Source: Brevibacterium ravenspurgense (lineage in GTDB: Bacteria > Actinomycetota > Actinomycetes > Actinomycetales > Brevibacteriaceae). Taken from it: 53,953 bases of DNA. The stretch is from positions 1 to 53,953 of the forward strand of contig NZ_LQQC01000009.1 of assembly GCF_001584615.1 (NCBI RefSeq), written 5' to 3'. Below the pieces are notes generated by a model. It saw only the letters and a program-made list of their open reading frames with translations, had not been told where the DNA came from and ran no database searches. How positions within the stretch are numbered: position 1 is the first letter of the stretch; each line of letters opens with the position of its first letter. Below are positions 42,156 through 50,965 of the stretch, in pieces. The position numbers and the translations under genes are program-made.

Positions 42156-42805
42156 ACGCCAAGCACGCAATCCTCGACCGCCTGGCCTCAGCGCTGGGCA
42201 GGCCCGTCACGGAGGGCAACACCGAACCCATCAGCAGCTCGGACATTCCCCGCGAGTACCGGACGACGGCTGATATGGGCGAGGCCGAGCGCATCGAGTT
42301 GCTCACCGACCGCCTGGTTGACTACGACGCCGGAGTTCACGAGGTGCCGCTCACGCAGGTGCCGCAGAAGGTCGCCGAACTGCTGGGGGATGCTGGCAGC
42401 ATCGTCGTTCCGCACGACCTCGACTCGGGCTGGGCTGACAAGACCGATGCAAAGGTTCTTCAGGACTCGCGGGACGAGCCGCTGTCGATCGACGAACTCG
42501 ACTCCGTCGACGCGGTCGTCACGGGTGCGACGGTCGCAATTGCCGACACCGGCACCATCTGCCTGGCTGGTGAGAACACCGGCCGCCGCGCAATCACGCT
42601 GGTGCCCGATCACCACATCATCGTGCTCAAGAAGAAAGACATCTGCACAATCGTCCCCGAGGGCGTTGCCGTGCTCGAAGAACGAGGGCTGACCACCTCC
42701 CCGCAGACGTGGGTTTCGGGTCCGTCCGCGAGTGTCGACATTGAGTTCCAGCGCGTGGCCGGCGTGCACGGACCGCGCACTCTCGACGTCATCATCACCG
42801 ACTGA
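42152..42805 (+). CDS. lutC: L-lactate utilisation protein LutC (LUD domain)
   Basis: This 217-residue LUD-domain protein has DAVVTGATVAIADTGTICLA, VPDHHIIVLKKKDICTIVPE and the closing GPSASVDIEFQRVAGVHGPR. It completes the lactate-oxidising set. GGAG precedes ATG 42152, which overlaps the lutB stop. Two strong hairpins follow, so the operon ends here. One CGAGGTGCCG copy is inside the gene at 42340. Confidence 0.93.
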   Translation: MNAKHAILDRLASALGRPVTEGNTEPISSSDIPREYRTTADMGEAERIELLTDRLVDYDAGVHEVPLTQVPQKVAELLGDAGSIVVPHDLDSGWADKTDAKVLQDSRDEPLSIDELDSVDAVVTGATVAIADTGTICLAGENTGRRAITLVPDHHIIVLKKKDICTIVPEGVAVLEERGLTTSPQTWVSGPSASVDIEFQRVAGVHGPRTLDVIITD

Positions 42806-42820
42806 TACAGCGTTTCCGCC

Positions 42821-42860
42821 GATCAGGGCTGCAGAACCACTGGGTTCTGCAGCCCTGATC
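42821..42860 (+). terminator. 18-bp perfect stem after lutC
   Basis: GATCAGGGCTGCAGAACC at 42821-42838 pairs exactly with GGTTCTGCAGCCCTGATC at 42843-42860 around ACTG. It starts 15 bases after the lutC stop. Confidence 0.85.
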
Positions 42861-42870
42861 GCGTTGTGGT

Positions 42871-42907
42871 CACTCGCCGCGCACAGCCTTCCTGTGCGCG
42901 GCGGGTG
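42871..42907. terminator. Second 16-bp stem-loop after lutC
   Basis: CACTCGCCGCGCACAG at 42871-42886 pairs with CTGTGCGCGGCGGGTG at 42892-42907, with one G-U pair. There is no T tail. It could insulate the next gene or help terminate the lut operon. Confidence 0.6.
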
Positions 42908-42993
42908 AACTTGGCGTGAGCAGGCTGAGAGTTTAGGCTGAGGAGCCAATCTGTAGTCCGCGCCACAGTCGGCGCTGCACACCGGGAGGCTCT

Positions 42994-44340
42994 GTGAGCA
43001 CCACTCAGCCGTCAGGCGGCAATATGCGAACCGCCGCAATTTCCTCAATGACACCGGAACAACAGGAAAGAACGGCACGCAGGGCCGCAACCGCGGCCCT
43101 CGTCGGCACCGCCATGGAGTGGTACGACTTCTTCCTGTTCTCCACGGCCGCGGCCATTGTCTTCAACATCCACTTCTTCGCCTCCGACGACAAGGTCACC
43201 GCTCTGCTGGCCTCCTTCGGTACGATGGCGGTCGGCTTCATCGCCCGCCCCATCGGCGGCATCATCTTCGGCCACCTGGCTGACAAGGCCGGCCGCAAAC
43301 TCGTCCTCATCGTCACCGTCACCGGCATCGGCCTGGCCACCGGCCTCATCGGCATCCTGCCGACGTTCGCCACCATCGGCGTGTGGGCACCCACCCTGCT
43401 GATCGTGCTGCGCATTGTGCAGGGCCTTGCCGTCGGCGGTGAGTGGGGCTCAGCCGTCACGGCGGCAGTTGAATCCGCTCCACCGGAGAAACGCGCACGC
43501 TACGCCGTCATGCCGCAGGTCGGTTCGCCCATCGGCACCATCCTGTCGTCCGGCGCCTTCTTCGTCATCGGCGTGCTCCTGCCGCCTGAAAGCTTTGAAG
43601 CCTGGGGCTGGCGCATCCCGTTCATCGCCGCCATCCCGCTGCTGCTCGTAGCTCTCTTCATCCGCCAGCACCTGGATGAAACCCCTGAGTTCCAGAAGCT
43701 CATTGCCGAAGGCGAAAAGGAATCGGTTCCGTTCTTCAAGCTGCTGAAGGAAGCACCGCTGGGCATCATCGTAGGCTTCATGACCACTCTGCTGGGTGTG
43801 GCGGGCTTCTTCGTCGTGACGACGTTCGCAGTGTCCTACGGGAAGAACTTCCTGGGACTTCCGGCCAACCTTATGCTCGCAGCAACCATGATCGGCGCCG
43901 TTCTGCAGATCATCGTCATGATCTTCTACGGCCGCGTGGGCGAGAAGATCGGCTCGGCGCGCGCTTCGATGATCGGCGGTCTGCTGACCATGGCGTTCGC
44001 CTTCCCCATGTTCTGGCTGGTCGAAACCAAGATCTCCGTACTCGTCATCTGCGGTGTTGCCGCGGGCATCACGAGCGTGTCGCTGTCCTACGCGGTCAAC
44101 GGCTCGGTCATCACGGCCCTGTTCAAACCGGAATACCGCACCTCGGGTGTTTCGCTCTGCTCGAACCTCGCCGCGATCGTGGCAGGCTTCATGCCGATGC
44201 TCGCAACACTGTTCCTCGGCATGGTCGACGGCGCATGGTGGCCGGCACCCCTCATGCTCATGACGCTCGCTGCGATCACCGCGCTCGGCTCCGTGCTGGC
44301 ACCGAAGGTCAGCCTGCAGATTGAGGGATACCGCCACTGA
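42994..44340 (+). CDS. MFS transporter of the metabolite:H+ symporter (MHS) family
   Basis: This 448-residue protein has 12 helices. MHS hallmarks are ALVGTAMEWYDFFLFSTAAA and FIARPIGGIIFGHLADKAGR with KLVLIVT, then RIVQGLAVGGEWGSAVTAAV. The family takes up organic acids, betaines or shikimate with protons (ShiA, KgtP, ProP). Its place directly after lutABC makes a monocarboxylate or other organic-acid substrate plausible, but it has its own promoter region behind two hairpins. It starts at GTG 42994 with GGGAGG upstream. Confidence 0.88.
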   Translation: MSTTQPSGGNMRTAAISSMTPEQQERTARRAATAALVGTAMEWYDFFLFSTAAAIVFNIHFFASDDKVTALLASFGTMAVGFIARPIGGIIFGHLADKAGRKLVLIVTVTGIGLATGLIGILPTFATIGVWAPTLLIVLRIVQGLAVGGEWGSAVTAAVESAPPEKRARYAVMPQVGSPIGTILSSGAFFVIGVLLPPESFEAWGWRIPFIAAIPLLLVALFIRQHLDETPEFQKLIAEGEKESVPFFKLLKEAPLGIIVGFMTTLLGVAGFFVVTTFAVSYGKNFLGLPANLMLAATMIGAVLQIIVMIFYGRVGEKIGSARASMIGGLLTMAFAFPMFWLVETKISVLVICGVAAGITSVSLSYAVNGSVITALFKPEYRTSGVSLCSNLAAIVAGFMPMLATLFLGMVDGAWWPAPLMLMTLAAITALGSVLAPKVSLQIEGYRH

Positions 44341-44382
44341 GCGGAATTTTCATACATCCAGTCAGCAGCAGCTGACAGCACG

Positions 44383-44419
44383 AAAAGCCGGGCCCCGCAT
44401 TGCCGGGGCCCGGCTTTTT
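44383..44419 (+). terminator. Rho-independent terminator of the MHS transporter gene
   Basis: AAAAGCCGGGCCCCG at 44383-44397 pairs with CGGGGCCCGGCTTTT at 44404-44418 and ends in five T. It is the classical form with both A and T runs, so it works in both directions. Confidence 0.92.
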
Positions 44420-44494
44420 GCTGTCCTGGCACCTCGGCCCAGGTGTCGCAGAGAATTCGAGCCCCGCACGGGGCGTGACCGGCACCTCACCCGC

Positions 44495-44530
44495 AATGAG
44501 TTATTATTCTTAACAATGCATATTCATTAG
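44495..44530. promoter_or_regulatory. Two adjacent ARG-box-like sites before the amino-acid ABC operon
   Basis: AATGAGTTATTATTCTTA at 44495-44512 matches the ArgR consensus TGAATAATTATTCA at 11 of 14 core positions. Two bases later, AATGCATATTCATTAG (44515-44530) is a second, looser site. Paired boxes with this close spacing are how ArgR binds. The stretch is strikingly AT-rich in a GC-rich region and also could hold the -10 element. Confidence 0.45.
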
Positions 44531-44598
44531 TGGAGGCTCGAGCCACCCACCCGCACCACCACGGGCAGATTCCTGCCCCCGCACCCCTAGGAGCAGCC

Positions 44599-45387
44599 GT
44601 GAAGAAGATCCTCACCGCACTGACCGCCGTGACCGCACTGACCTTGACCGCATGCGGAGGAGGCGACGCCGACGACAGCGGCCTGGTCCAAAGCGGCAAA
44701 CTCACCGTCTGCGCAACCGTCCCCTACGAACCCTTTGAGTTCGTCAAGGACGGCAAGACCGTCGGCTTCGACATCGACCTGGCCGACAAGCTCGCCGAAC
44801 GCCTCGACGTGGAAACCGAAGTTCTGAGCACCCCCTTCGAGGGCATCCAGTCGGGAACTTCGCTCGACACCGGCAAGTGCGACATCGCAATCTCCGGTAT
44901 CTCCATCACCGATGAACGCAAGACGAAAATGGATTTCACCGACCCGTACCTCAACGACAACCTCGGGCTGGCCGCCGCCAAGTCGGACGGCTTCGCGAGC
45001 CTGAAGGACGTCAAGGACAAGAAGGTCGGCGTGCAGGCAGCAACCTCGGGCGAAACCTACGCGCAGGACGAGGGCATCAACCCGGTGCAGTACGAAAACG
45101 GCGGGATGCTCACGCAGGCCCTTATGGCCGGCAAGATCGACGCCGCAATCGGCAACATCTCGGTCATCTCAGCAGCAACCAAGGCTGACGACAAACTCGA
45201 ACTCGTCGAAACCTACTCCAACGGCGAGCAGCTTGGCGCGGCCGTCAAGAAGGACAACACGGAGCTCACCGAAGAGTTCAACGCAATGCTGAAGGAAATG
45301 ACTGAGAGCGGCGAATACACAGAGCTCATTAAGCAGTGGTTCGGCGAAGAAGTCGCAGACAGCCTCAGCGTTGCCAAGGATTCCTGA
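44599..45387 (+). CDS. Polar amino-acid ABC transporter binding lipoprotein, copy 1
   Basis: This 262-residue SBP family 3 protein has lipoprotein signal KKILTALTAVTALTLTACGGG. Family features are LTVCATVPYEPFEFVKDGKT, GFDIDLADKLAERL, the amino-acid contact stretch CDIAISGISITDERKTKMDF and GLAAAKSD. GTG 44599 with TAGGAG upstream gives the correct signal. It is very similar to the next gene, so the two arose by duplication. The ARG-box-like sites upstream suggest arginine or another basic amino acid, which is inference. Confidence 0.9.
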   Translation: MKKILTALTAVTALTLTACGGGDADDSGLVQSGKLTVCATVPYEPFEFVKDGKTVGFDIDLADKLAERLDVETEVLSTPFEGIQSGTSLDTGKCDIAISGISITDERKTKMDFTDPYLNDNLGLAAAKSDGFASLKDVKDKKVGVQAATSGETYAQDEGINPVQYENGGMLTQALMAGKIDAAIGNISVISAATKADDKLELVETYSNGEQLGAAVKKDNTELTEEFNAMLKEMTESGEYTELIKQWFGEEVADSLSVAKDS

Positions 45388-45521
45388 CCGCGCGGCAGGT
45401 AACGATTTCGCACTGCGGAGAAATATCTGCCGAAGAATTCCCCCAATGTGACCCGCGACACTGTATGGTCTGTTCCCATGGAGCGGCACGAATGGGCCTG
45501 CCGCGCTATTAAGGAGACATC

Positions 45522-46337
45522 GTGAAGAAAGCACTCTCGATCACCGCCTTCGCGGCGGCAGCATCCTTTGTTCTCGCCGGCTGCGGCGGTGGCGGTGACA
45601 GCACCGCAGAAGCCGGAGATCTCGATCTGGTGCAGAGCGGCAAGCTCACCGTCTGCTCTGACATCCCCTACGAACCTTTTGAGTTCGTCAAGGATGGCAA
45701 GACCGTCGGCTTCGACATCGACCTGGCAGACAAGCTGGCAGAGCGTCTGGAACTCGAAACCGAAGTGCTCACGACTCCGTTCGAAGGAATCCAGTCGGGA
45801 ACTTCGCTCGACACCGGCAAGTGCGACATCGCCATCTCCGGTATTTCAATCACCGACGACCGCAAGACCAAGATGGAGTTCACCGACCCGTACCTCAACG
45901 ACAACCTCGGTTTGGCCGCGGCGAAGTCGGACGGCTTCAAGAGCCTCGACGACGTCAAGGACAAGAAGGTCGGCGTGCAGGCTGCGACCACCGGCGAAAC
46001 CTACGCCAAGGACAAGGGCATTTCGCCCGTGCAGTACGAAACCGGCGGCATGATGACCCAGGCTCTCATGGCCGGCAAGGTCGATGCCGCAGTCGGCAAC
46101 ATCTCGGTCATCTCGGCAGCAACCAAGGCTGACGACAAACTCGAACTCGTCGAAACCTATGACACCGGGGAACAGCTTGGTGCAGCCGCTAAGAAGGACA
46201 ACACCAAGCTGACCGAAGAGTTCAACTCCATGCTGAAGGAAATGCTGGAGAACGGCGAATACGACGAACTCGTCCAGCAGTGGTTCGGCGATGAAGTCGC
46301 CGAAAGCCTCAGCGTGGCCGAAGGCTCCGAAGGCTGA
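45522..46337 (+). CDS. Polar amino-acid ABC transporter binding lipoprotein, copy 2
   Basis: This 271-residue paralogue of the preceding protein has signal KKALSITAFAAAASFVLAGC and nearly the same core (CDIAISGISITDDRKTKMEF, GMMTQALMAGKVDAAVGNIS). Differences cluster in the signal peptide, the short linker and the C-terminus rather than in the ligand-contact segments. It has its own 134-base upstream gap with AAGGAG before GTG 45522. It is followed by a stem-loop and then the permease, and so is the copy directly linked to the transporter. Confidence 0.9.
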   Translation: MKKALSITAFAAAASFVLAGCGGGGDSTAEAGDLDLVQSGKLTVCSDIPYEPFEFVKDGKTVGFDIDLADKLAERLELETEVLTTPFEGIQSGTSLDTGKCDIAISGISITDDRKTKMEFTDPYLNDNLGLAAAKSDGFKSLDDVKDKKVGVQAATTGETYAKDKGISPVQYETGGMMTQALMAGKVDAAVGNISVISAATKADDKLELVETYDTGEQLGAAAKKDNTKLTEEFNSMLKEMLENGEYDELVQQWFGDEVAESLSVAEGSEG

Positions 46338-46350
46338 CATTCCAACCGAG

Positions 46351-46381
46351 GGGTGCCGCTCACCACGGGTGAGCGGCACCC
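46351..46381 (+). terminator. 14-bp perfect stem-loop between binding protein and permease
   Basis: GGGTGCCGCTCACC at 46351-46364 pairs with GGTGAGCGGCACCC at 46368-46381 around ACG, followed by TTTACC. Inside an operon this probably attenuates or stabilises, raising binding protein over permease. Confidence 0.75.
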
Positions 46382-46426
46382 TTTACCGAGCAGATTCCCC
46401 TCTTCCATCCCTGACCAGGAGGCACC

Positions 46427-47221
46427 GTGGCTCTGAGCATGAAGCAGCGCCGGCGCACATCCCTGACGATCCAGTACGCGATCTTCTTCATCGTTGTCAT
46501 CATTCTGGCCGTCACAATCGACTGGCCGAATATCGTCGACAAGTTCTTCAACTTCCGGATCATGGCCCAGCAGTTCCCGGAAGTGATCACCACCGCGCTG
46601 AAGAACACGATCATCTACACGGCCCTGGGCTTTGTGTTCGCCATGGCGCTGGGCATCCTGCTGGCGCTCATGAAGCTGTCCTCGGTGGGCCCGTACCGCT
46701 GGGTCGCAACGGCGTACATCGAATTCTTCCGCGGCGTCCCCGCACTTCTTGTATTCCTCGCCTTCGGATTCGGCATCCCGACCGCATTCAAGGTCAACCT
46801 CGACAACTACCTCACGGTCATGCTGGCGCTGGGAATCGTCGGCTCTGCCTACATTGCCGAAACTCTGCGCGCTGGTCTGCAGGCTGTGCCGAAAGGACAG
46901 TACGAGGCGGCGCGTTCGCTGGGCATGAGCCACTCTCGGGCCATGATTTCGGTGGTCATTCCGCAGGCGTTCAAGATCATCCTGCCGCCGCTGACCAACG
47001 AAATCATCATCATGACGAAGGACTCGTCGCTGATCTACCTGCTGGGCCTGCTGCCCAGTCAGTTCGAACTGGCGCTGTTCGGCAAGAACGCCATCGCCGC
47101 ACCGGAAGCCGGCCTGACGCCGCTCGTGGTAGCAGGTGCCTGCTACCTCGTCATCACACTGCCCCTGGGCTGGCTGGCCCGCAAGTTCGAATCCCGCCAG
47201 CAGAAAGCGAATGGAGCCTGA
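46427..47221 (+). CDS. Polar amino-acid ABC transporter permease (HisMQ type)
   Basis: This 264-residue membrane protein has five to six helices. The His/Glu/Gln/Arg/opine permease motif is visible: [40 protein letters not shown], and the EAA loop [21 protein letters not shown] single permease gene implies a homodimer. AGGAGG lies four bases before GTG 46427. It overlaps nothing, but it is one base short of the ATPase gene start. Confidence 0.92.
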   Translation: MALSMKQRRRTSLTIQYAIFFIVVIILAVTIDWPNIVDKFFNFRIMAQQFPEVITTALKNTIIYTALGFVFAMALGILLALMKLSSVGPYRWVATAYIEFFRGVPALLVFLAFGFGIPTAFKVNLDNYLTVMLALGIVGSAYIAETLRAGLQAVPKGQYEAARSLGMSHSRAMISVVIPQAFKIILPPLTNEIIIMTKDSSLIYLLGLLPSQFELALFGKNAIAAPEAGLTPLVVAGACYLVITLPLGWLARKFESRQQKANGA

Positions 47222-47222
47222 C

Positions 47223-47996
47223 ATGACTGCTGAACAGACCGCAGCCGTCACACCGGCTGTCAAAATCACCGATCTGCACAAGTCCTACGGCGACGTCGAA
47301 GTCCTCAAGGGCATCAACGTCGAGGTGCTGCCAGGCGAAGTCGTCTGCCTCATCGGCCCGTCTGGTTCCGGCAAGTCGACTCTTCTGCGCTGCATTAACG
47401 TGCTTGAACAGTCCAACAGCGGAACCATCGAGGTCGCGGGCTTCACCGCCACGGACCCCGACACCGACCTCAATGTCATGCGCCAGCACGTGGGAATGGT
47501 GTTCCAGAGCTTCAACCTGTTCTCCCACAAGACAGTTCTGGAGAACTGCACGATCGCGCAGATCCGGGTAGCCAAGCGCGCACCCGAAGAAGCACAGAAG
47601 ATCGCCGTGGAGAACCTCAAGATCGTCGGCCTGGACCACCTCGCAGATCGCTACCCGGACCAGCTGTCCGGCGGTCAGCAGCAGCGTGTGGCAATCGCGC
47701 GTGCGCTGTGCATGAATCCCGACCTCATGCTGTTCGACGAACCGACCTCGGCGCTCGACCCCGAAACCGTCGGCGACGTTCTGCACGCCATGCGCCGCTT
47801 GGCAAGCCAGGGCATGACGATGGTCGTGGTCACCCACGAAATGAACTTCGCGAGCGAAGTCGCCGACAAGGTCGTCTTCATGGACGGCGGGGTCGTCGTC
47901 GAAATGGGTCCGCCGGAGGACGTCATCGGCAACCCGCAGCACAAGCGCACGCAGAGCTTCCTCAAGCGCGTTCTCGACCCTGACCACATGGAATAG
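47223..47996 (+). CDS. Polar amino-acid ABC transporter ATP-binding protein (GlnQ/HisP type)
   Basis: This 257-residue ATPase has Walker [16 protein letters not shown], the GlnQ-type [19 protein letters not shown], signature [15 protein letters not shown] and Walker [15 protein letters not shown]. The switch region is [20 protein letters not shown]. With the permease and the two binding proteins it forms a complete importer. ATG 47223 is immediately after the permease stop. The operon probably ends here, 26 bases before the next gene. Confidence 0.94.
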   Translation: MTAEQTAAVTPAVKITDLHKSYGDVEVLKGINVEVLPGEVVCLIGPSGSGKSTLLRCINVLEQSNSGTIEVAGFTATDPDTDLNVMRQHVGMVFQSFNLFSHKTVLENCTIAQIRVAKRAPEEAQKIAVENLKIVGLDHLADRYPDQLSGGQQQRVAIARALCMNPDLMLFDEPTSALDPETVGDVLHAMRRLASQGMTMVVVTHEMNFASEVADKVVFMDGGVVVEMGPPEDVIGNPQHKRTQSFLKRVLDPDHME

Positions 47997-48022
47997 GAAA
48001 CCGTCCGACGTAGTATCGAAGC

Positions 48023-49699
48023 ATGCGCCTTGATCTGAGAATCGACAATGCCAATATTCTGACGATGGAGCCCGCCGGCGACGCCGACCCCTACGGCACG
48101 CGCGCTCGGCTGGGCTCCATCGGCGTCATCGGGGACAGGATTGTGGCAGTGGGCGACGAAGCCCACGACGCCGCAGCCGATCGCGTTCTCGACGCCGACG
48201 GACGCTTCCTCGCCCCGGGCTTCAACGACGTCCACTGCCACACCGCCTGGTACGGCATGACCCTGTTGGACGTCAGCGTTGAAAAACTCGGCACGATGGA
48301 CGCCGTGTACGCGGCACTCGAAGCCGCCGCAAAGGAAAAGGCTCCCGGCGAATGGGTGACCGCCACCGGCTTTTCGCAGAACGACTACGACGGTCAGTAC
48401 CCGGACATTCAGGTACTCGACCGGATTGCGGACGGCCGCCCCATGTTCATCCGCCAGGTGTCCGGCCACGCTGCCATCGCCAACACGGAAGCGCTCGAAC
48501 GCGCAGGTGTTTTCCGCGATGATTTCGAAACTCCCGAGGGCGGCAAGATTGTCCGCGACGAGCACGGCAAGCCCACCGGACTCATTGAAGAAACAGCGCA
48601 GGCCCTCGTGCAGGACCTCATCCGCCCCTATTCGCGATCGCTTCTGGTTGATGCGATTGATGCGGCCACTGAGTCGTATGCCCAGCAGGGGTTGACCAGC
48701 TTCGGTGATGCGGGCATTGCCGCCGGCTGGATCGGGCACTCTCCCACCGAGCTCGGCGCCTACCAGGAAGCCCGGCAGAACGGCCGCCTGCACGCGCGCG
48801 GCCAGCTCATGCCGATGGCCGATGCTCTGCGCCCCCTGCACGCTCACGACGACGATCAGAACGGGCTGGGGCTTGACCTGGGCGTCGTCAGCGGCTTCGG
48901 CGATCCCATGCTCCGCCTGGGCCCGATCAAGATCTTCATGGACGGCGCTATGAGCTCTGAGACCGCCGCCATGTACGAAAACTACGAGGGCTCAGACACG
49001 CCCGGTTACTTCCAGGACGACCCCGAGGTGCTGCGCGCCCGGGTCCTCGACACCTACCGGGCCGGGTGGTCGCTGGCGGTGCACGCGATCGGTGACAAGG
49101 CCGTCGCGAAGGCCATCGAATTCATCTGCGAAGCCCAGGACACCTACGGCTTCCCCGCCCAGCGCCAGCCGGGACACACGATTCCCAATCGCATTGAACA
49201 CGCTGCCATGGTCAGCGACTCCCAGCTGAAGACCCTGCGCGACTACGGCATTGTGGTCACTCCGCAGGCGGCTTTTGCCGATGCGATCGGTGATGCTCAG
49301 AACGCGTCCCTGGGCGAGGCCCGCCGACCCTTGCTCTACCGAGCCAAGGCGTTCTTCGACAGCGGGGTTCTCCTGCCCGGTTCGTCCGACCGCCCGTGTG
49401 CTGACGGCACTCCCCTGCGCGGCATCCAGGCATTTGTTGACCGCCGCACCCGCTCCGGCGATGTCATGGGCTCGGCTGATGAGTGTCTCACTCCCGAACA
49501 GGCGCTGACCGCATACACCTCGATCGCGGCGGAAGCCTCCGGCGACCTCGCCGACAAGGGAACACTCAGCCGCGGCAAACTGGCCGACATCGTCTTCCTC
49601 GACGAAAACCCGGTTGCGGTTGACCCCACCACGATCAAAGACATCAACGTTGCGGCCACCATGCTCGGCGGCCGCTTCACACACGGAAATCTCGACTGA
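48023..49699 (+). CDS. Amidohydrolase of the YtcJ-like family
   Basis: This 558-residue metal-dependent amidohydrolase has the N-terminal beta-sandwich start LRIDNANILTMEPAGDADPY, metal ligands in APGFNDVHCHTAWYG, a later His in AVHAIGDKAVAKAIEFICEA, HAAMVSDSQL and the catalytic-Asp region LLPGSSDRPCADG. YtcJ-like enzymes hydrolyse N-substituted amides or formamides; the true substrate is unknown. The M20 carbamoylase-like gene follows at 49728, so both may act on amides or ureido acids brought in by the transporter upstream. That link is inference from order. Confidence 0.87.
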   Translation: MRLDLRIDNANILTMEPAGDADPYGTRARLGSIGVIGDRIVAVGDEAHDAAADRVLDADGRFLAPGFNDVHCHTAWYGMTLLDVSVEKLGTMDAVYAALEAAAKEKAPGEWVTATGFSQNDYDGQYPDIQVLDRIADGRPMFIRQVSGHAAIANTEALERAGVFRDDFETPEGGKIVRDEHGKPTGLIEETAQALVQDLIRPYSRSLLVDAIDAATESYAQQGLTSFGDAGIAAGWIGHSPTELGAYQEARQNGRLHARGQLMPMADALRPLHAHDDDQNGLGLDLGVVSGFGDPMLRLGPIKIFMDGAMSSETAAMYENYEGSDTPGYFQDDPEVLRARVLDTYRAGWSLAVHAIGDKAVAKAIEFICEAQDTYGFPAQRQPGHTIPNRIEHAAMVSDSQLKTLRDYGIVVTPQAAFADAIGDAQNASLGEARRPLLYRAKAFFDSGVLLPGSSDRPCADGTPLRGIQAFVDRRTRSGDVMGSADECLTPEQALTAYTSIAAEASGDLADKGTLSRGKLADIVFLDENPVAVDPTTIKDINVAATMLGGRFTHGNLD

Positions 49700-49727
49700 C
49701 CCCGTCCACAGCATGAAAGGAGCTGCA

Positions 49728-50963
49728 GTGTCCACAGACGCGCACGCCCAGGAATTCCTCACAGACTTCGCCACCATGAGCAGCTTCGGGCAGACCGCCC
49801 GCGGCGGTGTGGACCGAGAGGCAATGACCGAAGCCGACGTCGACCAGCGCAACTGGCTTGGCGGCTGGCTGGAAGAGCGCGGCTTCAGCGTTGAAGTCGA
49901 CAGGGTCGGAAACCAGTTCGGCCTGTACCGCTTCACCCCTGATGCGCCGTTCGTCCTGTTCGGTTCGCACATGGACTCCCAGCCGACCGCCGGTCGCTTC
50001 GACGGCGCCTACGGTGTGCTTGCGGCAGCGCACGCCGCCCACCGCGTGATCGAAGCCCACAAGGCTGCCGGAACCACCCCGAAGTACAACATCGGCGTGG
50101 TCAACTGGTTCAACGAAGAAGGCTCGCGCTTCGAACCTTCGATGATGGGCTCGGGCGTCTACACCGGCAAACTCGACGCTGACACGGTGCTCAAGACCGA
50201 AGACCTCGACGGAACGTCAGTCGAAGATGCCCTGCGCGCCGGCGGCTACCTCGGCACGGGCGAAGGCCCACAGGCTGCCGCGTACGGCGAGATCCACGTG
50301 GAGCAGGGGCGCCTCATGGAGGACGCCGGCAAGCAGATTGGGCTCGTGGAGGCCACGTGGGCCGCCCACAAGTACCACCTGATCGTCCACGGCGAGCAGG
50401 CCCACACCGGCTCGACTGTCATTGCTGACCGTCACGACGCCCTGCTGGGCGCGTCGCACCTGGTGATTGCGGCACGCGAAATCGCCGATGAGTTCGGCAT
50501 CCACTCCTCGGTCGGGCAGATGGTCGTCCTGCCGAACTCGCCGGTCGTGGTGCCCAGCGAGGTGCGCATGCACATGGACTTCCGCTCCCCCAGCCAGGAA
50601 AAGGTCGAACAGGCCGATGCCAAGCTCAAGGAGCGCATCAAGCAGATCGAAGAGACCGCAGCGGTCCGCATTGAAGAGGGCACGGCGCACGCTTGGGACA
50701 AGCAGGCCTACCACGAATCCGGTGTCGAGCTCAGCCGTCAGGCAGCCGAAGACCTGGGCCTGTCGCACATGAACATCATGACCGTCGCCGGCCACGACTC
50801 AACGAACATGAAGGACATCGTGCCGACCGTCATGCTGTTCGTGCCCTCCGTTGAGGGCGTCAGCCACAACGAAGAGGAGTTCACCACCGACGAAGACATG
50901 GTCGCCGGTGTCGAACACTTCACCGAGGTTGTCCGTCGCATGGCCGACGGGGCTCTCGACTGA
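49728..50963 (+). CDS. M20-family Zn hydrolase, N-carbamoyl-L-amino-acid hydrolase/ureidoglycolate amidohydrolase type
   Basis: This 411-residue enzyme of the hydantoinase/carbamoylase branch has metal-site motifs GSHMDSQPTAGRFDGAYGVL, NEEGSRFEPSMMGSG, HVEQGRLMEDAGKQIGLVEA, GEQAHTGST and GHDSTNMKDIVPTVMLFVPS. It would release ammonia and CO2 or an amino acid from a carbamoyl or ureido substrate. GTG 49728 is preceded by AAAGGAG at the right distance; an in-frame ATG at 49713 is less likely. It follows the amidohydrolase closely and is probably co-transcribed. Confidence 0.9.
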   Translation: MSTDAHAQEFLTDFATMSSFGQTARGGVDREAMTEADVDQRNWLGGWLEERGFSVEVDRVGNQFGLYRFTPDAPFVLFGSHMDSQPTAGRFDGAYGVLAAAHAAHRVIEAHKAAGTTPKYNIGVVNWFNEEGSRFEPSMMGSGVYTGKLDADTVLKTEDLDGTSVEDALRAGGYLGTGEGPQAAAYGEIHVEQGRLMEDAGKQIGLVEATWAAHKYHLIVHGEQAHTGSTVIADRHDALLGASHLVIAAREIADEFGIHSSVGQMVVLPNSPVVVPSEVRMHMDFRSPSQEKVEQADAKLKERIKQIEETAAVRIEEGTAHAWDKQAYHESGVELSRQAAEDLGLSHMNIMTVAGHDSTNMKDIVPTVMLFVPSVEGVSHNEEEFTTDEDMVAGVEHFTEVVRRMADGALD

Positions 50964-50965
50964 GC

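Noticed and set aside
42915..42945. GGCTGAGA-like words resembling a TPP riboswitch
   Set aside because: The second conserved TPP domain and pairing stems are absent, and the gene downstream is an organic-acid transporter.
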